64,000 nucleotides of DNA. Source: Anaerolineaceae bacterium UBA3924 (GTDB lineage: Bacteria > Chloroflexota > Anaerolineae > Anaerolineales > Anaerolineaceae). The stretch is from contig DGEO01000013.1 in the NCBI GenBank assembly GCA_002385985.1, positions 17,930 through 81,929 of the forward strand, given 5' to 3'. The translations under genes and the position numbers were made by a program. Within the stretch, counting starts at the first letter, position 1. Each line of letters begins with the position of its first letter. This document shows positions 60,358 through 64,000 of the stretch, one piece after another. The notes beneath the pieces are model-generated. The model saw nothing but the letters and a program-made list of their open reading frames with translations, was not told where the DNA came from and did not search any database.

Positions 60358-60362
60358 ACTGC

Positions 60363-60710
60363 TTACAGGGTGATGACGGAATCAGCTGTCTGGAAGGCGG
60401 TGATGATATCGCCCATCCCGCCGATAATGCCGACCTGCACCTGATCAACCAGCCCGAACTGCTGAAGGCAGGTCTGGCAAAGGATCAGGCGAACACCTTT
60501 TTTTTCCAGCTGCTTCAGCTCCTCCAGCACTGGCGAGCCTTCACAGGCAAGGCGGACGCCTTCGGTGTAGAAGCAGATGGCTCCGGGAAGATCCTCGGAC
60601 TCCAGCTGCAGGCGCAGGAAGGTGGCGGTCAGTTTGGCCCGCAGGGCCTGGTCGCCGGTCTGGCCGATACCGTAGTTGGTGATGAGGTAAACAATGCTTC
60701 GCGGTTCCAT
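60363..60710 (-). CDS. DsrE-family protein similar to the YedF C-terminal domain
   Basis: 115 residues. 'LEELKQLEKKGVRLILCQTCLQQFGLVDQVQVGIIGGMGDIITAFQTADSVITL' follows the C-terminal DsrE domain of the selenium-linked protein YedF, where the cysteines read CGTC. The TusA-like N-terminal half of YedF is missing. The two cysteines could relay sulfur or selenium. It lies between the SPOUT methyltransferase and DUF2344 genes. Confidence 0.85.
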   Translation of the reverse strand: MEPRSIVYLITNYGIGQTGDQALRAKLTATFLRLQLESEDLPGAICFYTEGVRLACEGSPVLEELKQLEKKGVRLILCQTCLQQFGLVDQVQVGIIGGMGDIITAFQTADSVITL

Positions 60711-60750
60711 CGTGGTCCTTTCTGTGGCGTGTTGATCAGGGGTACAGGGA

Positions 60751-61389
60751 CTACAGGTAGGTCAGTCCGGTGCGGGTCACCCGGGCGGCGGTGGCCGGGA
60801 TGCCGAGCTCATCCAGCACTTCCTCCGGGCGGCCGGTGGCTCCTTCCCGGGCGGACAGGGTCATCTGAAGAGCAGGATATTCTCCGGCCTGGTCCGTTGA
60901 CAGGCACAGGGACAGAACCAGCGGGCGCAGGTCATACTCCTTGCCGCGCCGCTGGCGGATCACTGCTGGCTGATCTAAAAGGGCGTTGATGCGGCTGGTC
61001 AGGTCGGTCCGGTCAACCGGTTCCAGCAGCTCCACCCGGTAATCGGAAGAAATGGTACGGGACTGCAGCGCCGGCTGGTACAGGTCGGGCACGGATTCTA
61101 CCTGGTCGATTGAAATGCCTGCGGGGACTGCCGTGCACAGGTGTTCGCACACCTGTTCCGGGGTCAGATCTTCCGAATCCAGCCAGATATCCACGATCTC
61201 CGCCTGGCTGAGGAAGCCGAGCGGCAGCGGGCAGGCCTGCTGGATACGCGGCTGCGGATGGAACCCCTGGCTGTAGGCGACGGGCAGCCCGGCCCGGCGC
61301 AAGCTGCGCTCCCAGATTTTATGTACGTCCAGGTTGCCGGTATAGCGCAGGGCTTCCAATTTGGCGTAATAAATGCGAAATCGCTGCAT
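60751..61389 (-). CDS. TIGR03936/DUF2344 radical SAM-associated protein
   Basis: 212 residues from ATG 61389, which has an AGGTG site; a GTG three codons earlier touches the preceding stop. 'FRIYYAKLEALRYTGNLDVHKIWERSLRRAGLPVAYSQGFHPQPRIQQACPLPLGFLSQAEIVDIWL' is the family signature. It always accompanies the B12-binding-type radical SAM protein encoded just upstream and in some bacteria is fused to it. Its function is unknown; links to RNA modification have been suggested from neighbouring genes in other genomes. Confidence 0.92.
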   Translation of the reverse strand: MQRFRIYYAKLEALRYTGNLDVHKIWERSLRRAGLPVAYSQGFHPQPRIQQACPLPLGFLSQAEIVDIWLDSEDLTPEQVCEHLCTAVPAGISIDQVESVPDLYQPALQSRTISSDYRVELLEPVDRTDLTSRINALLDQPAVIRQRRGKEYDLRPLVLSLCLSTDQAGEYPALQMTLSAREGATGRPEEVLDELGIPATAARVTRTGLTYL

Positions 61390-61398
61390 GATGATCAC

Positions 61399-63297
61399 CT
61401 ATGCCCTGACAGCCCGAGGAGAACGAACCTCTGGGCACTTCCAGCGCTCGCCCGGATATGCCCGGCGCATATCGGCGAAGGTGGGCAGGATGCCGCAGGC
61501 AAAGCACTGCTCGCGGCAGTCTGGTCGCAGGGTCTGGGTCAGGCTGTTCCGGTACTCCTGCACCAGGTAGGACTTTCTCACCGCCGTGCTGATGTGGTCC
61601 CAGGGGAGCACTTCGTCCAGCGAGCGGTGCCGGTGGGTGTAGAAAGCGGGGTCCAGACCGGTCTCTTCGAAGGCCGCATACCAGGCGTCCATGTGGTTCT
61701 GGTCCTGCCAGGCGTCGAATTTCGCGCCGTGCCGGAAGGCACGCAAGATGACCTCTCCCATGCGCCGGTCGCCCCGGGAGAGCCAGGCTTCGAGCATGGT
61801 CTCTTTCGGGTCGGTCCAGTTGAGCTTGAGCCCGGGTCCGCGCAGCTCGCGGCGCAGCAGGGACTGCTTCTCCTCGATCTGCTCGACCGTGTCACAGGGC
61901 ACCCACTGGAAGGGGGTGTGCGGCTTGGGAACGAAGGTGCTCACCCCGGCGTGCAGATTGGCCCGCTTGCCGATGATGCGGCGGCCTTCGGCCAGCACCG
62001 CCTTGCACAGGTCGGCGATGGCCTGCACGTCTTCCAGGGTTTCGGAGGGGTGGCCGATCATGAAGTACAGCTTGATGGTCTGGTAGCCGCGCTGGTAGAT
62101 GGCGCGGGCAGTTTCCAGCAGCTGCTCTGCGGCGATGGGCTTGTTGATGGTCGCGCGCATGCGGTCGGTGGCGGCCTCAGGCGCAAGGGTAAAGCCGCCC
62201 TGGCGGACGCCCTTGAGTTTGTCCATCAGGTCGACGGAGAAGGATTCGATGCGCAGCGAGGGCAGCGAGACGACCAGGTGGTTTTCGCTGGCTTCGCGGC
62301 TGACGGCGTCCACGAGATCGACAATCTTCGTGTAGTCAGAGGATGAGAGCGAGAGCAGGGCCACTTCCTCGTAGCCGGTGTGCTGCAGGGCGGTGCGGAT
62401 GGCGCTGACAATCTGTTCCACGGGCCGCTCGCGCACCGGGCGATTGACCATTCCTGCGTGGCAGAATCGGCAGCCGCGGGTGCAGCCGCGCATGATTTCC
62501 ACCGAGACGCGGTTGTGCACCACGTCGATATTGGGCACGATGAAGCGCGTGGGCGGGGGCGGCAGCACGGGAACAATGCGCTTGGTCACCTTTGCAGGAA
62601 CCCGGGGATGCAGGGGGGTGACCCGTTCCACAGTTCCATCGGGGTGGTAGGAGACTTCGTATAGCGAAGGGACATACACGCCCGGGATGCTCGCCAGGCT
62701 TTCCAACAGCGCTTGCCTGGATGCACCGGAACGCTTCCAGGTCTGGTGTGCGTCCACGATCTCGTGAATCACCTCTTCGCCCTCGCCGATGGCAAAGGCG
62801 TCGATGAACCGGGCCATGGGTTCCGGGTTGTAGGTGGCATGCCCGCCGGCGATGACCAGCGGGTGGTTTTCATCGCGGTCTGCCGATTCCAGCGGGATTC
62901 CGGCCAGGTCCAGCAGGTTGAGGGAGTTCGTGTAGAGAGTCTCGTACGGCAGGGTGATGGCCAGAATGTCGAAATCCGCCAGACTGCGTTTGGATTCCAG
63001 CGCGTAGGCCGGGATTCCGTTCCGGCGCATGGCTTCTTCCATGTCCAGCCAGGGCAGGTAGGCTCGCTCGGCCAGCGTGTCCGGCCGGTCGTTGAGCGAT
63101 TCGTAGAAGATCGCCAGGCCCAGGTTGGGGACTCCGATATCGTAGATGTCCGGGAAGGCCAGGGCCACCCGGGTTTGGACGGAATCCCAGTCCTTGATTC
63201 GCTGGTTCATCTCGCCGCCGACGTAGCGGCCGGGTTTTTGCACAGTGGGCAGCACGCGCTCCAGGCGCTGCTGAATATCTTGCGCGGTAATGGTCAA
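61399..63297 (-). CDS. TIGR03960-type radical SAM protein with B12-binding-like domain
   Basis: 632 residues from a TTG at 63297 with a GGAG site 7 bases upstream; this gives the family's usual start ('LERVLPTVQKPGRYVGGE'). An upstream GTG at 63357 is also in frame. The N-terminal domain resembles B12-binding folds ('VALAFPDIYDIGVPNLGLAIFYESLN', 'LVIAGGHATYNPEP'). The radical SAM motif is 'GCTRGCRFCHAG' (C-x3-C-x2-C), with 'LAPEAATDRMRATINKP' later. A C-terminal cysteine motif 'DCREQCFACG' may bind a second cluster. Methylthiolase-like chemistry is possible. Confidence 0.92.
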   Translation of the reverse strand: MTITAQDIQQRLERVLPTVQKPGRYVGGEMNQRIKDWDSVQTRVALAFPDIYDIGVPNLGLAIFYESLNDRPDTLAERAYLPWLDMEEAMRRNGIPAYALESKRSLADFDILAITLPYETLYTNSLNLLDLAGIPLESADRDENHPLVIAGGHATYNPEPMARFIDAFAIGEGEEVIHEIVDAHQTWKRSGASRQALLESLASIPGVYVPSLYEVSYHPDGTVERVTPLHPRVPAKVTKRIVPVLPPPPTRFIVPNIDVVHNRVSVEIMRGCTRGCRFCHAGMVNRPVRERPVEQIVSAIRTALQHTGYEEVALLSLSSSDYTKIVDLVDAVSREASENHLVVSLPSLRIESFSVDLMDKLKGVRQGGFTLAPEAATDRMRATINKPIAAEQLLETARAIYQRGYQTIKLYFMIGHPSETLEDVQAIADLCKAVLAEGRRIIGKRANLHAGVSTFVPKPHTPFQWVPCDTVEQIEEKQSLLRRELRGPGLKLNWTDPKETMLEAWLSRGDRRMGEVILRAFRHGAKFDAWQDQNHMDAWYAAFEETGLDPAFYTHRHRSLDEVLPWDHISTAVRKSYLVQEYRNSLTQTLRPDCREQCFACGILPTFADMRRAYPGERWKCPEVRSPRAVRA

Positions 63298-63394
63298 TTC
63301 ATGCTCCAGTAAATGTACTTGCAGGGGATATGCCTGTCTGCCCCGGTCAGGGAACACCTAATTTTACACGATTATGGTCCAAATTGGGCAAGCA

Positions 63395-63424
63395 AGGAAA
63401 ACCGGGCCTGAGCTCAGGCCCGGT
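63395..63424 (-). terminator. Terminator of the SDR gene: perfect 24-base palindrome
   Basis: The palindrome at 63401-63424 (arms ACCGGGCCTGAG and its complement) is followed on the minus strand by TTTTCC. It can only form a tight hairpin with the central bases open. It lies 25 bases past the SDR stop codon. Confidence 0.75.
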
Positions 63425-63448
63425 GAGAAGGACCGATTGTGTGCAGCG

Positions 63449-64000
63449 CTACATTGTGCCCTTGTATGCGGAGCCATCCACGGTGAGCATCACGCCATGG
63501 ATGTACGAAGCGGCCGGGCTGACCAGGAAAGCCGCCGCGCGGGCAAACTCCTCGGGCCGGCCGATGCGTCCCAGGGGGATCTGCTGCGCGATTTTCGCGC
63601 GCTCTTCTTCCACGCTGGTCTGGTTGGTCTTTGCCCGGTGCTGCATGAGCTCGTCCACCCGTTCCGTTTCGGTCCAGCCGGGCAGGATGGAGTTGAAGCG
63701 GATGCCCTCCGATCCCAGCTCAATGGCCAGGGTCTTGGTCAGGCCGACAGTGGCGGCGCGGATGCTGTTGGACAGGACCAGACTGGCGATGGGCTGCTTG
63801 ACGGAGTTGGAGGTGATGGTGAGAACCGAGGGCGCTTCCGATTTTCGCAGATACGGCAGCGCGGCGCGGATCAGGCGCACGTGGCTCATGAACAGCAGCT
63901 GGAAGGCAGCCATCCAGTCCTCATCAGTAAAGACTTCGAAGGACCCGGCCGGGGGACCGCCGGAGTTGGTGATGAGGATATCCAGCCCGCCCCAGTCATT
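63449..64000 (-). CDS. Short-chain dehydrogenase/reductase (5' end outside window)
   Basis: The reading frame stays open to the window edge with SDR sequence ('LDILITNSGGPPAGSFEVF', the NNAG-equivalent), so the cofactor-binding N-terminus lies outside. Visible parts: 'SVLTITSNSVKQPIASLVLSNSIRAATVGLTKTLAIELG', where the usual Y-x3-K is replaced: the Tyr position reads Asn-Ser and no clear YxxxK remains. 'GRIGRPEEFARAAAFLVSPAASYIHGVMLTVDGSAYKGTM' is the normal C-terminus. This matches the SDR subgroup with 'S-N-S-x-R' active sites. Substrate unknown. Confidence 0.88.
   Translation of the reverse strand, partial: NDWGGLDILITNSGGPPAGSFEVFTDEDWMAAFQLLFMSHVRLIRAALPYLRKSEAPSVLTITSNSVKQPIASLVLSNSIRAATVGLTKTLAIELGSEGIRFNSILPGWTETERVDELMQHRAKTNQTSVEEERAKIAQQIPLGRIGRPEEFARAAAFLVSPAASYIHGVMLTVDGSAYKGTM

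Noticed and set aside
1..64000. CRISPR arrays, tRNA or rRNA genes, insertion sequences, prophage
   Set aside because: I found no regularly spaced repeats, no cloverleaf in the gaps, and no transposase, integrase or phage genes.

Overview
The window is about 60% GC, gene-dense and free of phage, transposons, tRNA, rRNA or CRISPR arrays. Its content suggests a free-living, largely anaerobic or facultative bacterium, most likely of the phylum Chloroflexota, class Anaerolineae. This is inference from gene content: a tungsten-type aldehyde:ferredoxin oxidoreductase, a ferredoxin-dependent 2-oxoacid oxidoreductase, a fused NuoCD with NuoB and NuoI, paired B12-binding-type radical SAM and DUF2344 proteins, a cupin-type glucose-6-phosphate isomerase, and heme A synthase. 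No rRNA is present to prove it.

Layout. 1-2211 (+): a cut-off histidine phosphatase and a membrane S41 peptidase. 2318-8919 (-): a tight six-gene operon of a Ycf46-like AAA+ ATPase, a lidless Hsp70-like ATPase, DUF1257 (Ycf35 family), DUF2997, an NrdG-like radical SAM protein and a HEAT/WD40 scaffold. This is the best candidate for an undescribed system. 9126-11288: a lone aldehyde ferredoxin oxidoreductase. 11340-13562: glmS preceded by a candidate self-cleaving glmS ribozyme with an unusual insertion. 13774-17279: ECF sigma factor, anti-sigma factor and a two-gene ABC exporter.

17375-36601 is a sugar island. A leftward operon (DeoR repressor, cupin glucose-6-phosphate isomerase, small cupin, extended mannose-6-phosphate isomerase, URO-D-like protein, SIS protein) diverges from a rightward mannose-family PTS operon (IIC, IID, IIA, IIB). 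Rightward catabolic genes follow: a Gfo/Idh dehydrogenase, two Cof-type HAD phosphatases, a TIM-barrel isomerase, an amidohydrolase, two more single-SIS proteins, a double-SIS protein, and the general PTS proteins HPr and EI. Together they could import, phosphorylate and dismantle an unidentified sugar or amino-sugar conjugate. The 507-base divergent control region has two good sigma-70-type promoters and several palindromes.

36673-40803 holds a membrane rhodanese, a YcgN-type cysteine protein, an App1-type phosphatase, a membrane cytochrome c and a SufR-like regulator. The regulator diverges from a partial complex I cluster (nuoB, nuoCD, nuoI), which is followed by a small cysteine protein, an Mrp-type ATPase lacking the usual CxxC, a PSP1/RicT protein, an M20 amidohydrolase, an FCD-type regulator and a 2-oxoacid:ferredoxin oxidoreductase (gamma-alpha fusion plus beta). 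51636-57476 (-) is argF, rocD, a CoA-transferase, pyruvate kinase and a sulfurtransferase. 57684-64000 holds heme A synthase (+) overlapping the tail of an SDR gene (-), then FmdB, a SPOUT methyltransferase, a DsrE-like protein, the DUF2344/radical SAM pair and a cut-off SDR gene.
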